From Methanogenium marinum (lineage in GTDB: Archaea > Halobacteriota > Methanomicrobia > Methanomicrobiales > Methanomicrobiaceae), in NCBI RefSeq assembly GCF_028912405.1, contig NZ_JAKELO010000002.1, positions 1,373,276 to 1,437,275 of the forward strand: DNA of 64,000 bases, given 5' to 3'. The position numbers and the translations under genes are program-made. Within the stretch, counting starts at the first letter, position 1. Each line of letters begins with the position of its first letter. Under the pieces are notes generated by a model. The model saw nothing but the letters and a program-made list of their open reading frames with translations, made no database searches and was not told where the DNA came from. Below, piece by piece: positions 1 through 9,879 of this stretch.

Positions 1-156
1 AAGTGTGAGCATCATTCCCACCATATCGTCCGGGATAAATGCAGCAAATGGAACCGTTGTTGGCCCAAGGCTCAGTGCAAAAAAGAATGCACAGACAAGC
101 GCTGCAACAAGGATGGTGACAATACTGACAGTACGGGTACGGGAGGTCTCTGACAT
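1..156 (-). CDS. N-terminus of a membrane protein, possibly a FecCD-type ABC permease (partial)
   Basis: An open frame starts with ATG at 156 and runs off the left edge (52 codons visible). A polar start, MSETSRTRT, is followed by a long hydrophobic helix and then the stretch ALSLGPTTVPF. That layout resembles the first helix and loop of BtuC/FecCD iron-siderophore or cobalamin permeases, but only the first helix is visible, so the family is a guess. It begins 46 bases after the comDE stop on the same strand and could be the last gene of that transcription unit. No strong ribosome-binding site precedes it. Confidence 0.4.
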   Translation of the reverse strand, partial: MSETSRTRTVSIVTILVAALVCAFFFALSLGPTTVPFAAFIPDDMVGMMLTL

Positions 157-202
157 AGGTATTCTCACTACCGTTGGATCGATTAACTAAAATGTGTTTG
201 CT

Positions 203-1357
203 TTAACCAAACAAAGTTTGTTTCATCGCAGGAGACCAGACCGCCCCCATGAACCGATCCCTGATCTCCCGTGCCCGGAAGGGAATACCCGGTGCTCTCG
301 TATTGCCGGGAGCGATGACCGCATGGATGAAGTGGGGACCCGGCCCATGGGAACGATATGCTGCCCGGATGCTCTCCTCATCCTGCACCTTGCAGGTCCG
401 GGTAAACCCTGCCCCACGGGCAATAAGTTCGAGGTCGGCTGTGGCATATGCATGAGTCGGCTGGTTACCGGTGCTGCCGAATGACCCGTTGTCAAGAGCG
501 ATTATCGTGAGATTTTTTGGCGCTTCTGCTGCCACCACCGGGAGAATCGCAGTCCCCAGGAGACTACCATCCCCATCAAAGACAACCACATCACGGTCCT
601 GTCCGAGAGCAAGGCCCAGCCCTATGGGCGTCGCCTGTGTATAGCTCCCCATCATGTAGAAATTTTCCGGCCGGTCCCGGGCCGCATAGAGCTCATTACC
701 AGGGATTCCAAGATTGGATACTGCCAGTTCACTGGTTAAAAGTGGTGCCACCGCAGCGATGGCATCTGCCCTCTGCCAGAGTGGTGTGGTAATAGTTCGT
801 TCATAAGCTAGGTTTATTTCACGATTGCGGGGAGGATAATCCAAAGCTGGAGGAGTGCCAGAGGTACCTCCGATTCCTTCCCAAACCTTCGGAGAGATGA
901 GGATTATATGCGGCCGGTGGTGCTCAAATGCATCAGCAATGGCTCCCTCAATGCGGTCAAGATCGCCTGCCTCATGGACTACCGTATAGACAATATCCAG
1001 TGCATCCAAAAGGTCGGGGATACGGATATTAAACGGCATCTGAACCTCAACTCTCTCCCTGTGAATACCTCGCCACGAAGCAAGGATGGGGAGTGGGAGT
1101 TCATACGGCACAGGAAGTGTCATGATTGCATTGAGCATCGTACCAAGGCCTGAACTCTGTATATGCATCATCGGACGATTTCCTGCGAGGAAGAGACCCG
1201 CACAGAGGCCGACACCGTCCTCCTCCCGCATAACGGTAATATGCCGGAAATTATCCTGAATCATACAATAGAGACCCTGTGTCCGATCACAAGGCAGGCT
1301 GACAACCGTATCCACACCGGCAGAAGCAGCGTAGCGCAGGGCGCTTTCTTCATGCAT
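203..1357 (-). CDS. comDE: Sulfopyruvate decarboxylase, fused alpha and beta subunits (ComDE)
   Basis: Thiamine-diphosphate enzyme that decarboxylates sulfopyruvate to sulfoacetaldehyde in coenzyme M biosynthesis. At 384 residues it joins a ComD-like half (about 1-165) to a ComE-like half (about 200-384), as is common in Methanomicrobia. The ThDP motif begins at GDGS (residues 262-265) and is closed by the Asn of ALDNGSFG about 27 residues later. The N-terminal half keeps the cofactor-contacting EEDGVG segment. The start at 1357 has a purine-rich ribosome site (GGGGAGATGA) and overlaps the upstream 61-codon gene by 8 bp (ATGCATGA), which suggests translational coupling. The same run continues upstream to marker 16. 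Confidence 0.93.
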   Translation of the reverse strand: MHEESALRYAASAGVDTVVSLPCDRTQGLYCMIQDNFRHITVMREEDGVGLCAGLFLAGNRPMMHIQSSGLGTMLNAIMTLPVPYELPLPILASWRGIHRERVEVQMPFNIRIPDLLDALDIVYTVVHEAGDLDRIEGAIADAFEHHRPHIILISPKVWEGIGGTSGTPPALDYPPRNREINLAYERTITTPLWQRADAIAAVAPLLTSELAVSNLGIPGNELYAARDRPENFYMMGSYTQATPIGLGLALGQDRDVVVFDGDGSLLGTAILPVVAAEAPKNLTIIALDNGSFGSTGNQPTHAYATADLELIARGAGFTRTCKVQDEESIRAAYRSHGPGPHFIHAVIAPGNTRAPGIPFRAREIRDRFMGAVWSPAMKQTLFG

Positions 1358-1535
1358 AGAACATCATCTCCCCGGGACACATCTGCTCCGTTTCCGGAGG
1401 GATCTCCCCTTCAGGCATATCTCCTCCATCACAAAAAAGTATCGACACCGCCGACAGGAAGTCACCATCCACTACCCCCCCTGGAGTAATATCTGCTGCG
1501 GATTCTGCTGCTATAATGCGACATTTAGCTATCAT
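1350..1535 (-). CDS. Small acidic protein between marker 16 and comDE, function unknown
   Basis: A 61-residue protein. The start is set at 1535 because this ATG overlaps the marker 16 stop as ATGA; a longer start at 1580 would intrude 46 bp further into that gene. It ends in an 8 bp overlap with comDE. The two overlaps make a real, translationally coupled gene likely. The protein is acidic, contains two cysteines, one in FCDGGD and one in EQMCPGEMM, and has no signal peptide or membrane helix. I do not recognise the family. Context suggests a role beside coenzyme M synthesis or the marker 16 metalloprotein. Confidence 0.6.
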   Translation of the reverse strand: MIAKCRIIAAESAADITPGGVVDGDFLSAVSILFCDGGDMPEGEIPPETEQMCPGEMMFYA

Positions 1536-2764
1536 AGTTGAAATTCCCCCGTTAACAATTGATCTTTCAGATGTCCACAAAGCATCTCAGCCCGTGATCG
1601 GTCTGACTGTCGGAGCACAATTGGCACAACTGCTTCACTGTCATCTCTCAGGTGCAGGGCACCGGCTTTCATTGTATATACACCATTCGGGCAGGTGTGG
1701 ACACAGGTCCCGCAGGCAACACAGCGTGAGCGCATAATTCCACCACCCATCATCACAGCCTTTGTCGGGCAGGCCTCGGCAGCGGTGCAGGGCCCGCAGA
1801 AGAGACAGTTCATGGGATTGACCTGCACGGTGAAATCGGTCTGCTGCCAGACATCGCCATAGGAAGCAGCGGAAAATGGGATACGATCGGTAATATCTGC
1901 CACCGGGAGAGAAATCTGATCATCTGTAACAGAGAGGCGGGTGATGTCATCTGCAGAGAGGATGGGTAGGGGTATAGTAACCGAGGTGAGGCACTCCGGA
2001 CCATGAGAGGTAATAAATCCCCCCATCCACTCACCAACCATCGCACTGAGTTCAGCACAGGCGGCGAGGTTGCGACGTTCCGGCGTACTCCGGGTACCTT
2101 CCCCCATCACCAGACCAGGGGCACCATTTAACAGAAGTGGCGTGCCCGGCCGGATATGGGTGAGGTCAGGATCATTTTCGACCGGATTTATCTCTCCACA
2201 CCCGGAGACAGTTGCTGCACTCATACGACCCTTCAGGGGGAGGACCGAAAAGATGGTGTGGATGGAGTCCGACGCACGGTTCACAAAGGCGGTATAATTA
2301 CGGAAACAACTCCGTGTGGTGAAGATGCGGGCGGTAGTGAGATCCTCGATGTAGATGGTGTTCTCATAGGTCTTCCCACCGGCCTCTGCCACCACATCAA
2401 CCTCTTTACCATCCACCAGATCCCGGAAGATATGACCGCCGCCATAAGACTCTGATGCAGCAGCAGTACCATAGACGATGAGATCAACGGTGCCCAGACG
2501 TTCATTCGGACAGGGTCCGGGGACAGCAGGAACACCATTAAGGGTGACAGTATCTGCCCGGATAAACGTACCAGGTGCTGCGACGGGAACGGTCATCACA
2601 GCGGCAGTGCCCGACATAATCCCAAAGGTGCCGGTCGTGACGATATCCACCTCGTCTACTGTGGGAATGTCCCCTTTTCGCACCCGTTCTTTCATCTCCA
2701 TCGCTGTCCAGACGGCAGCCTCCCCTCGTGTCAGCCGGTCCCGGACTTCCTGCATCGTCTTCAT
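1532..2764 (-). CDS. Methanogenesis marker protein 16 (DUF39 plus ferredoxin domain)
   Basis: A 410-residue protein with a DUF39-type domain (about 1-300; signatures TGTFGIMSG and GAPGLVMGEG) and a C-terminal two-cluster ferredoxin (about 318-365). This is the architecture of methanogenesis marker 16. Related DUF39 proteins in methanogens act in sulfur insertion for homocysteine synthesis from aspartate semialdehyde, so a sulfur-transfer role is plausible but inferred. The second cluster motif is regular (CVACGTCVHTCP). The first, CLFCGPCTAAEACP, has five rather than three residues before the last cysteine. It is the first gene of a tight operon ending in comDE. A TATA-like ACTATAAG lies about 30 bases upstream of the ATG on the minus strand. 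Confidence 0.88.
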   Translation of the reverse strand: MKTMQEVRDRLTRGEAAVWTAMEMKERVRKGDIPTVDEVDIVTTGTFGIMSGTAAVMTVPVAAPGTFIRADTVTLNGVPAVPGPCPNERLGTVDLIVYGTAAASESYGGGHIFRDLVDGKEVDVVAEAGGKTYENTIYIEDLTTARIFTTRSCFRNYTAFVNRASDSIHTIFSVLPLKGRMSAATVSGCGEINPVENDPDLTHIRPGTPLLLNGAPGLVMGEGTRSTPERRNLAACAELSAMVGEWMGGFITSHGPECLTSVTIPLPILSADDITRLSVTDDQISLPVADITDRIPFSAASYGDVWQQTDFTVQVNPMNCLFCGPCTAAEACPTKAVMMGGGIMRSRCVACGTCVHTCPNGVYTMKAGALHLRDDSEAVVPIVLRQSDRSRAEMLCGHLKDQLLTGEFQL

Positions 2765-3059
2765 TGTGCGCTCTTCTTCGTACAGACACTTATAGTACTC
2801 TCTTTTTTTCCATTCTGCACAGTATCATCCTATCGATGATTCATTGGTGTGACAAAGCAGATCATCACTTCAGACACGGATGCATACTCACTGTCTCACC
2901 TTCATTTTGTAGTACACAGGTGGTGCAAAACCTGTTTTCAGCCACAAAAACGAAGATAAATGCCACAACCTATTTTATTGCCTGAATTACCATTTCTGTC
3001 AGGAAGGTTTTTCATGATATACCAGAGAATGCCACATACCGTTCCAGAGAGGAGGATGT
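2765..3059. promoter_or_regulatory. Divergent promoter region between marker 16 and uspA
   Basis: About 295 bases separate two divergent starts. Toward marker 16 there is ACTATAAG close to the start. Toward uspA there is an AT-rich stretch (CCTATTTTATTG, near 2970) and a strong ribosome site GAGGAGG at 3049-3055, four bases before the ATG. I see no coding sequence here. Confidence 0.45.
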
Positions 3060-3533
3060 ATGCTTTTTGACACAGTCTGCCTTGCAACCGACTTCTCTCC
3101 TATTTCAGCGAGGGCGGTAGATTATGTCCTCCGGCTCACGAATGCCGGGTGCAGGAAGGTTGTCCTCCTACATGTCTCCGATGGCCCAAAACACCACTTA
3201 ATCATCAGTGAACCCCCCGGTCTTGATGCGGATTCGGCCACAATTTATGAGGACACCCTCCGTGACCATCTTCACAGGGAAGCACAACAACTTATGCTGG
3301 AGACCGCAACCCGCTTCCAGGAAGCAGGGCTCGAAGTTGAACCAGTGATCATCAGCGGCAACCCTGCAGATGAAATCGTGCGAATTGCAGAGAGCCGGGA
3401 TGCCTCCCTCATCATAGTGGGTGCCCACGCCAGAAAAGGCCTCAAACAGGCATTTCTTGGATCAGTCTCCGCTGACGTCATCCGCCGCGCCCACCAACCT
3501 GTGCTCGTCGTGCGGGGATCTGACATACAGTGA
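3060..3533 (+). CDS. Universal stress protein, UspA family
   Basis: A single-domain, 157-residue UspA protein. The N-terminal strand (DTVCLATDFSPISARAVDY) and the C-terminal nucleotide-binding segment GAHARKGLKQAFLGSVS are typical, although the usual GxHG glycine is Ala here. The fold is a cytoplasmic Rossmann-like dimer that often binds ATP; the exact role is unknown. The start is supported by GAGGAGG four bases upstream. It is a single-gene unit followed by a T-rich stretch at 3550-3558. Confidence 0.9.
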   Translation: MLFDTVCLATDFSPISARAVDYVLRLTNAGCRKVVLLHVSDGPKHHLIISEPPGLDADSATIYEDTLRDHLHREAQQLMLETATRFQEAGLEVEPVIISGNPADEIVRIAESRDASLIIVGAHARKGLKQAFLGSVSADVIRRAHQPVLVVRGSDIQ

Positions 3534-3941
3534 GATGGAGAATTCTCTCCAATTTTTTTCAGAATCATTAAACTCACCAAATCCCTCATTTTTCCAAATC
3601 TATACTCTATACCCGCGATTTCAACTCAGTTTCTGCCGTCTGAATAAAATAATCGCACTCTCAGTATCCCTGTATCTCGGTATCCGGACAATCCTTATTC
3701 GAAAAGAGAAACCAGAAAAAATGAATTAAATTTTGAGTTTAACCCGGACGCACGCTCAGAATAACGACAGGGAGAAAGAAATGAAAAGAAACAGGAATCT
3801 CATAAGATACAGTGGGGTAAACCAACCGCATTACCCTAAATCATTCCTATTCTTTTTTTATATAGAGAACCCTAATTTCTATGGAATCGATTACCCGTGT
3901 GGTTTTGTGCCTGAAACCATAAAGGGGGATTTGAATAAACC
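3534..3941. promoter_or_regulatory. Gene-free spacer with hppA promoter
   Basis: A 408-base spacer. A T-run after uspA (about 3550-3558) may end that transcript. A TATA box (TTTTTATATAG, 3855-3865) lies about 80 bases before the pyrophosphatase gene, and AGGGGGAT at 3923-3930 is its probable ribosome site, 11 bases before the ATG. Open frames inside the spacer have no protein-like composition. Confidence 0.5.
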
Positions 3942-6017
3942 ATGGATTCACTCGTCTATCTGGCACCATTATGTGCCCTGATTGCTCTTCTCTTTGCGGG
4001 ACTGTCCTTTAAAAAGGTTCAGTCCGAAGGGGAAGGCAGTGAGCTCATCAAGAAGCTCACAACCGTGATACACAAAAGTGCGATGGTGTACTTAAACACC
4101 CAGTACAAGTATATCGCGGTCTTTGTGATTGTACTCGCGATCATCCTGACGTTAATCATCAGCCCGTTAACCGCGGTCTGTTTCGTCATCGGAGCGGTTC
4201 TCTCCGCAACTGCCGGATATATTGGCATGTTCACCGCAACCTCCGCAAACGGCCGGACAGCACATGCAGCCACCCGTGGCATTGCTGATGCATTCCGCGT
4301 CTCCTTTGCATCCGGTACGGTCATGGGTATGACCGTTGTTGGTCTCGGCCTCTTTGGTCTTTCCGTTGCATTTATCGGAGTGTCCACTCTGATGGAAGGC
4401 GCCAACATCTATGAGATTGTCAATGTCATAGCAGGATTTTCCCTTGGTGCAAGTTCGATTGCTCTCTTCGCCCGTGTCGGTGGCGGTATCTTTACGAAGG
4501 CCGCAGACGTTGGTGCTGACCTCGTCGGTAAAGTCGAGGCAGGTATCCCCGAAGATGACGCACGAAACCCTGCTGTTATTGCAGACAATGTCGGTGACAA
4601 TGTCGGTGACATCGCAGGTATGGGTGCGGACCTGTACGAGTCCTACGTTGGCTCAATCATCTCCACCATGCTTCTTGCTGCTGCAGCAATTCTCACTATC
4701 AGCAAGGGCGGAGACATCAGCCTGATTCTGGGCATCGATTCTACCGCAGCTCTCAGCGGCATGCCAGAGTACAACCTTGTCGTCCTCCCGATGATCATTG
4801 CCGCAGTCGGTATCATCTGTTCCATCATCGGTTCATTCTTCGTCAGAACAAAGAAGACCGAGTCTTCCGCGATTCACATGGCATTCAACATGGGCCTTGT
4901 GGCAGCACTGGTTCTTGTCGTCGCAGCAACCTATTTCATCGCAACCATGCTTCTCGGAAGCTATGGATTCGGTGTCTTTGTTGCCTGTGTCTCCGGTCTT
5001 GTGGCAGGGTTCCTGATTGGACAGGTCACCGAGTACTACACCTCCTACGAACGCAAACCAACCATGACCATCGCAGAGTCCTGTGAGACAGGCGCTGCAA
5101 CAAACATCATCACCGGATTTGCAAAGGGTATGGAGTCTACACTCATCCCAACCCTCCTGATCGGACTTGCAATCTACCTCGCATTCCACTTCGCAGGCCT
5201 CTATGGTATTGCCATTGCTGCAGTCGGTATGCTTGCAACGCTCGGTATCTCCCTTGCAGTCGATGCATACGGACCTGTCGCAGACAATGCAGGCGGTATT
5301 GCAGAGATGAGCCACCAGCCAGAGTCTGTCCGTAAGATAACAGATACCCTTGATGCAGTCGGGAACACCACCGCAGCCATCGGTAAGGGATTTGCAATCG
5401 GTTCAGCAGCACTCACTGCTCTCGCTCTCTTTGCGTCATACGGTATTGCAGTAGGCCTCGAATCAATCGATGTCATGCAGCCTACTGTCTTCATCGGTCT
5501 TCTCATCGGTGCTATGCTTCCGTTCCTCTTCTCATCCATGACAATGATGGCAGTCGGACGTGCAGCATATGCTATTGTAATTGAAGTCCGCCGTCAGTTC
5601 AAGGAGATCGCAGGCATCATGGAAGGCACCACAGAGCCTGACTATGCAGCATGTATCTCTATTTCCACCAACTCTGCTCTGCGTGAGATGATTCTTCCGG
5701 GTGTCATCGCAATTGCAGCACCAATTATCGTTGGTATTGTCCTCGGGAAAGACGCACTCGGCGGTCTTCTCGTTGGTTCACTCGGCGCTGGTTTCATGCT
5801 TGCAATCACCATGGCAAACGCCGGTGGTGCTTGGGACAATGCAAAGAAATACATCGAAATGGGCCACCTCGGCGGCAAGGGATCAGATGCCCACAAGGCT
5901 GCTGTAACTGGTGACACCGTCGGTGATCCGTTCAAGGATACCTCCGGCCCTGCTATCAACATTCTTCTGAAGCTGATGAGCATCGTCGCAGTGGTCTTTG
6001 CACCACTCTTCCTCTAA
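3942..6017 (+). CDS. hppA: Membrane-bound ion-translocating pyrophosphatase, K+-dependent type
   Basis: Hydrolyses pyrophosphate and pumps H+ and/or Na+ across the membrane. The 691 residues and roughly 16 membrane helices match the family. The substrate site is intact: [11 protein letters not shown], followed by the acidic run [19 protein letters not shown] (about residues 205-240). At the residues that set potassium dependence, [10 protein letters not shown], Ala478 and Gly481 replace the Lys and Thr of K+-independent enzymes, so I call the K+-dependent subfamily. Many members of that subfamily pump Na+, but the ion cannot be fixed from this reading. It stands alone with its own promoter and a T-run after the stop. 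Confidence 0.95.
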   Translation: MDSLVYLAPLCALIALLFAGLSFKKVQSEGEGSELIKKLTTVIHKSAMVYLNTQYKYIAVFVIVLAIILTLIISPLTAVCFVIGAVLSATAGYIGMFTATSANGRTAHAATRGIADAFRVSFASGTVMGMTVVGLGLFGLSVAFIGVSTLMEGANIYEIVNVIAGFSLGASSIALFARVGGGIFTKAADVGADLVGKVEAGIPEDDARNPAVIADNVGDNVGDIAGMGADLYESYVGSIISTMLLAAAAILTISKGGDISLILGIDSTAALSGMPEYNLVVLPMIIAAVGIICSIIGSFFVRTKKTESSAIHMAFNMGLVAALVLVVAATYFIATMLLGSYGFGVFVACVSGLVAGFLIGQVTEYYTSYERKPTMTIAESCETGAATNIITGFAKGMESTLIPTLLIGLAIYLAFHFAGLYGIAIAAVGMLATLGISLAVDAYGPVADNAGGIAEMSHQPESVRKITDTLDAVGNTTAAIGKGFAIGSAALTALALFASYGIAVGLESIDVMQPTVFIGLLIGAMLPFLFSSMTMMAVGRAAYAIVIEVRRQFKEIAGIMEGTTEPDYAACISISTNSALREMILPGVIAIAAPIIVGIVLGKDALGGLLVGSLGAGFMLAITMANAGGAWDNAKKYIEMGHLGGKGSDAHKAAVTGDTVGDPFKDTSGPAINILLKLMSIVAVVFAPLFL

Positions 6018-6330
6018 TTTTATTTTTTTGCCCCGAAAGTGGGTGTATCATTTTGGCTATTATGGTAACTGTGGTTTTTTTTTTAATGCAGGCCTGTTTG
6101 TTGCTTTTTTTTCCCATTTATTTTCGGAAACTCTTCCAGCCTCTTTCATTTCTGTCAGGATTTTCTTTTGTTTCTCCACACGGCCCGTCCCACCGGGATT
6201 GTGTTTAAATACGCAGATAACAGCCCCCTTCGCATCCCAAAGTATACTATGTTATCAATACGAGCCAAAAAACACAAAAAAAGGATCGCAGAAAAGGGAA
6301 AAGAGAAAATGAAAAAAAATTCAGACTAAC
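6018..6330. terminator. T-rich terminator and spacer between convergent genes
   Basis: The hppA stop is followed directly by ATTTTATTTTTTTG (6017-6030), and a second run of ten T lies near 6075. The opposite gene ends at 6331, so this 313-base convergent spacer probably carries terminators for both. No gene seen. Confidence 0.45.
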
Positions 6331-9300
6331 TCAAACCAGTTCAAACCACTTGTCCCGCAGACCTACTTTATATTGGGCGATAAACATCGCATCACCAATA
6401 TCAATGGCACTGTTCCAGTGGACATCGGTCTGTTCAAATTCATCCGTATCCTGTACCGGTGGTGTCATCATCCCTACGACCTCTTTCAGCACACGCAGGG
6501 TATCTGCCTGATTCACTTCCCCATCACTGTTAGCATCTCCGAGGAGAAGTGAAGTAACCCGGATGTAGTCATCTTCCGTTGAGATGGATTCACCTCCGTT
6601 TACCGAGAGAGTGACGGTATAAACACCGTTTTCAGTGTAGGTGTGCACCGGACTCTGTTCTGTTGAACTGGTGCCGTCTCCAAATGTCCACAGCCATGAA
6701 TCCACATCTCCGGTGGAGAGATCTGTGAAGGTGACCGTCATTGACGGATCCCCTGTCTTGGGCGTTGCGGAGAAATCCGCAACCGGAGGCGTTCTGACCT
6801 TTACTGAACTTCCATTCAGAACGGAAAGCAGGTTGTTTTGCCGGGTAACGTTCCATTCACAGGATGTATTGGTCTCAACGGAAAAACCTGAGGCATCAGC
6901 CGGAAGCAGGGCCGCCGGCACTTCGGCTTTGTAGGTTTCACCGATATTTGCACCATCATGGCTCATTCCTTCCCAGATATAGACAAACGGTTTGTGAATT
7001 ACCGCAGAACCATTGAGGAAAACCCCCGTATCAAAGGTGAAGTAATATTCTTTCCCGGTGAAAAGCTCTGCTGTATCAAGCTTCAGATGATAATCCCCAC
7101 CTGATGGAAGTGGTTCTGCAAGTGGTGCATTGGTTTCAACCGAATCTGAAATTATTTCAGTTGTCACATTTGTATTATTTGCCGATGCAAATCCGACAAA
7201 GACCGATTCAAAGTCGAGGCCATTAAAAACGACAGAAACATTTGTCCGTTGACCCCCGTCTGTCCGGAAGAGGCTCACATTATTAATGCGGGTGATGGTG
7301 TGGTTGTAGACATTCGCCTCTGAAGATGATGTTTTTGCCTGTGCATCAAGACCGCTTCCGGGAAAAAGCACATATTCGGACGGGAAATCCCATTCTACAT
7401 TGGTTGTATTCCATGTCGCATAAGACGGATTATCAACCCAGGTGATATTCTCCGCCGCTGCACGATACACAAGATTTCCAAGTGTGGTATTCAAATCAGT
7501 ATTCGCTGCATGGAGCCGGTAGGTAAGGTCAGAATGGTAGGTTCCGGCGCTGAATGTGTCATTATCTGTTTGTACAATTAAATTCCTGTTTAGGTCAAAC
7601 TCTGCTGTTGGTGCAGGTGGCAAAATCGTTACCAGGCCGGTCTTCGTAATTGTATCCGAAAATGCACCATTTGTGACGGATAGGCTCACATTGTATATTC
7701 CAGTGGTGTTGTAGATATGTGATGGATTTTCGTCAGATGAAATGCCATCGTCGCCAAAGTCCCATGCCCAGTCGGTTGGATCTCCGGTAGAAATATCTGT
7801 GAAATTCACCAAAAATGGGGCAGTAGCATTCGTTGCATCAACAATAAAGTCCGCATTCACCCGGCCTGCTATTCCGGCATATGCATTTATCCGGCCGCCA
7901 CTGACACATTTTCCGGCGAGGGCGGGGATGGGATCTGCAGTATCCACGATTGCCTCCTTCAAATCAGCGGCAGTATAAGTGGGGTTCTCCGCGAGAACCA
8001 AACCTGCCACACCTGAAACCATCGGTGTTGCCATGGACGTCCCTGACTTGTAGCCATAGACTGACGTCATCGGGCCGTTCAGCTCCCCGATCTGAATGTC
8101 ATCTACCCAGACTCCTCTGCCGGTGGTTGATGCATCACTTTTCAGCCGGAAGGCGATCCAGATATCCTTGCCTGTGTAGTCTGTGCCACCGAAATCTGTG
8201 AGATCATACGTCTGTTCGATAAAACCTCCTGTCTTTCCTGACAAACCTTTGAATGAAAAATTCGACCCATCTTCTGATATACCCAGATATGCGGGATCGG
8301 AATAAATCTGAGTATCAACCAACCACTGATACCGGACAACCGGGTTAGTTAGACCGACAAGGGATATTTTGTCCTCTTTTATGATCCACTGATCCCAGTT
8401 ATTGTCGTACTGCCCTGTTGCCAACGAGGATGCCGCACTGATGTAGGTAGTGGTATCAAGATGCCATGCCTCCCGATCGGATTGGGTATTGTCATATTCA
8501 TACCATCCGGCTGCAGATGAAAAATCATCACTGTAAACGCTCGTCCCTACCGATATCTCCCGCGGGATAGTGCTGTAGATGTTAGTACCGGGAGCACCGA
8601 CATCGACACTCGTTGCACCATAATTGCTGAAGGAGGAGAGGGAGTCATCCGGTGCAGTGGCGGCTACACTGAGGATGTTTGGACTTTCATAGTTTGACGG
8701 ATAATGAGGGCTGTCATCATTATTTGTACCATCATTTCCCGCCGCACATACAACAAGGAGACCGGAGTTATCAATTGCCTCTTTCAGCGCGGGATCATAC
8801 CCGGTTCCACCCCATGAACATGAGAGGATGTCTGCCCCGTTGGTAACCGCATAGTTGATGGCTTCGATGTCATCCGTGCTCGTCCCAGTTCCTTCTGCAT
8901 TTAAGACCTTGAGTGCCATGATTCTCGCATCCCAGCAGACACCGCTGACACCAACGCCATTATTCCCCACAGCAGCAATGATGCCTGCACAATGGGTTCC
9001 GTGGCTGTTGTCATCCATCGGATCATTGTCATCATTGACGAAATCATATCCATGGTTGCCACTCCCATCATCCCACATGTTTGCCGCAAGGTCATCATGC
9101 AGGTAATCGACACCAGTGTCTATGACCGCAATAACAATATCATCTGACCCTGTTGTGGAATCCCATGCTTCCTCTGCACTGATGTCAGCACCGGCCGTGG
9201 AAGGAAAACCAGAAGTCGACTGGCCTGTGTTCTGCAATCCCCACTGAAGAGAATAATATGGATCATTCGGCACCGCGTCTATCGTATAGATGTAGTTTGG

Positions 9301-9777
9301 CTGGGCATACGCCACACCAGGCTGATTTTCATAGTAGCTGACTGCTTCATCAACGGTGATGTCATCAGGGAGAGAGACAACCTGACACCCGGGTAGAACA
9401 CCACCCACGAATTCCTGTGTAACAGTGGCACCTACAACCGCGTTGGCACTCAGTGCTGCCGAATCAAAGGAATCAGATGTTGTTTTCTGGTTATCATTCT
9501 CGTAGATAACAAGAACGCTTCCGGGCACATAATCAGGATAGGAAATTTCAGAAATATCCTCTTTTATTGAAGAAGAACCCTTAGCGACTGATTCCGCCTG
9601 GAACGGGATGGATGATACATTGAAATTTCCTCCCTCATCCAATGCTGTATAATTCAGAGTTGCCGTGGAATTTTCATATGCCACTTCACCGGGCACACCT
9701 GCGGTGGCAGGAATGATTCCGACTCCTGCAAAAAAGAGCAGGACACACAAAATTATGGGTATTGTTGAATAATTCAA
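6331..9777 (-). CDS. Giant secreted subtilisin-like protease with PKD and dockerin modules
   Basis: An extracellular S8 serine protease of 1148 residues. Order: signal peptide (1-26), propeptide ending near 160, subtilase domain with Asp220 (VIAVIDTGVDY), His259 (NSHGTHCAG) and Ser581 (GTSMATP), two PKD domains (about 640-715 and 1005-1080, each with a WxFGD-type motif), a beta-rich stretch between them, and a type I dockerin (about 1083-1148; calcium loop DANSDGEVNQAD). His-to-Ser spacing is 322 residues against about 157 in subtilisin. The extra ~160 residues before the serine look like an inserted beta-sandwich (SDDFSSAAGWYEYD onward). It is a single gene. The role is probably protein degradation or processing at the cell surface. 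Confidence 0.93.
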   Translation of the reverse strand: MNYSTIPIILCVLLFFAGVGIIPATAGVPGEVAYENSTATLNYTALDEGGNFNVSSIPFQAESVAKGSSSIKEDISEISYPDYVPGSVLVIYENDNQKTTSDSFDSAALSANAVVGATVTQEFVGGVLPGCQVVSLPDDITVDEAVSYYENQPGVAYAQPNYIYTIDAVPNDPYYSLQWGLQNTGQSTSGFPSTAGADISAEEAWDSTTGSDDIVIAVIDTGVDYLHDDLAANMWDDGSGNHGYDFVNDDNDPMDDNSHGTHCAGIIAAVGNNGVGVSGVCWDARIMALKVLNAEGTGTSTDDIEAINYAVTNGADILSCSWGGTGYDPALKEAIDNSGLLVVCAAGNDGTNNDDSPHYPSNYESPNILSVAATAPDDSLSSFSNYGATSVDVGAPGTNIYSTIPREISVGTSVYSDDFSSAAGWYEYDNTQSDREAWHLDTTTYISAASSLATGQYDNNWDQWIIKEDKISLVGLTNPVVRYQWLVDTQIYSDPAYLGISEDGSNFSFKGLSGKTGGFIEQTYDLTDFGGTDYTGKDIWIAFRLKSDASTTGRGVWVDDIQIGELNGPMTSVYGYKSGTSMATPMVSGVAGLVLAENPTYTAADLKEAIVDTADPIPALAGKCVSGGRINAYAGIAGRVNADFIVDATNATAPFLVNFTDISTGDPTDWAWDFGDDGISSDENPSHIYNTTGIYNVSLSVTNGAFSDTITKTGLVTILPPAPTAEFDLNRNLIVQTDNDTFSAGTYHSDLTYRLHAANTDLNTTLGNLVYRAAAENITWVDNPSYATWNTTNVEWDFPSEYVLFPGSGLDAQAKTSSSEANVYNHTITRINNVSLFRTDGGQRTNVSVVFNGLDFESVFVGFASANNTNVTTEIISDSVETNAPLAEPLPSGGDYHLKLDTAELFTGKEYYFTFDTGVFLNGSAVIHKPFVYIWEGMSHDGANIGETYKAEVPAALLPADASGFSVETNTSCEWNVTRQNNLLSVLNGSSVKVRTPPVADFSATPKTGDPSMTVTFTDLSTGDVDSWLWTFGDGTSSTEQSPVHTYTENGVYTVTLSVNGGESISTEDDYIRVTSLLLGDANSDGEVNQADTLRVLKEVVGMMTPPVQDTDEFEQTDVHWNSAIDIGDAMFIAQYKVGLRDKWFELV

Positions 9778-9879
9778 TCCGTTCTCCTCTATTAGTTCAT
9801 TGATACCTCGTAGAGATAAATATTGATGAGGATGAACTAATTCCGGATAAAAATGGGTACATATGAAATGTACTGCTGA

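Noticed and set aside
209..223. Palindrome AAACAAAGTTTGTTT at the end of comDE
   Set aside because: It lies within the last codons of comDE and is AT-rich with a short stem; no following T-run on the minus strand supports a terminator.
3733..3981. 82-codon frame before hppA
   Set aside because: It overlaps the hppA promoter and ribosome site in another frame and has no protein-like features.
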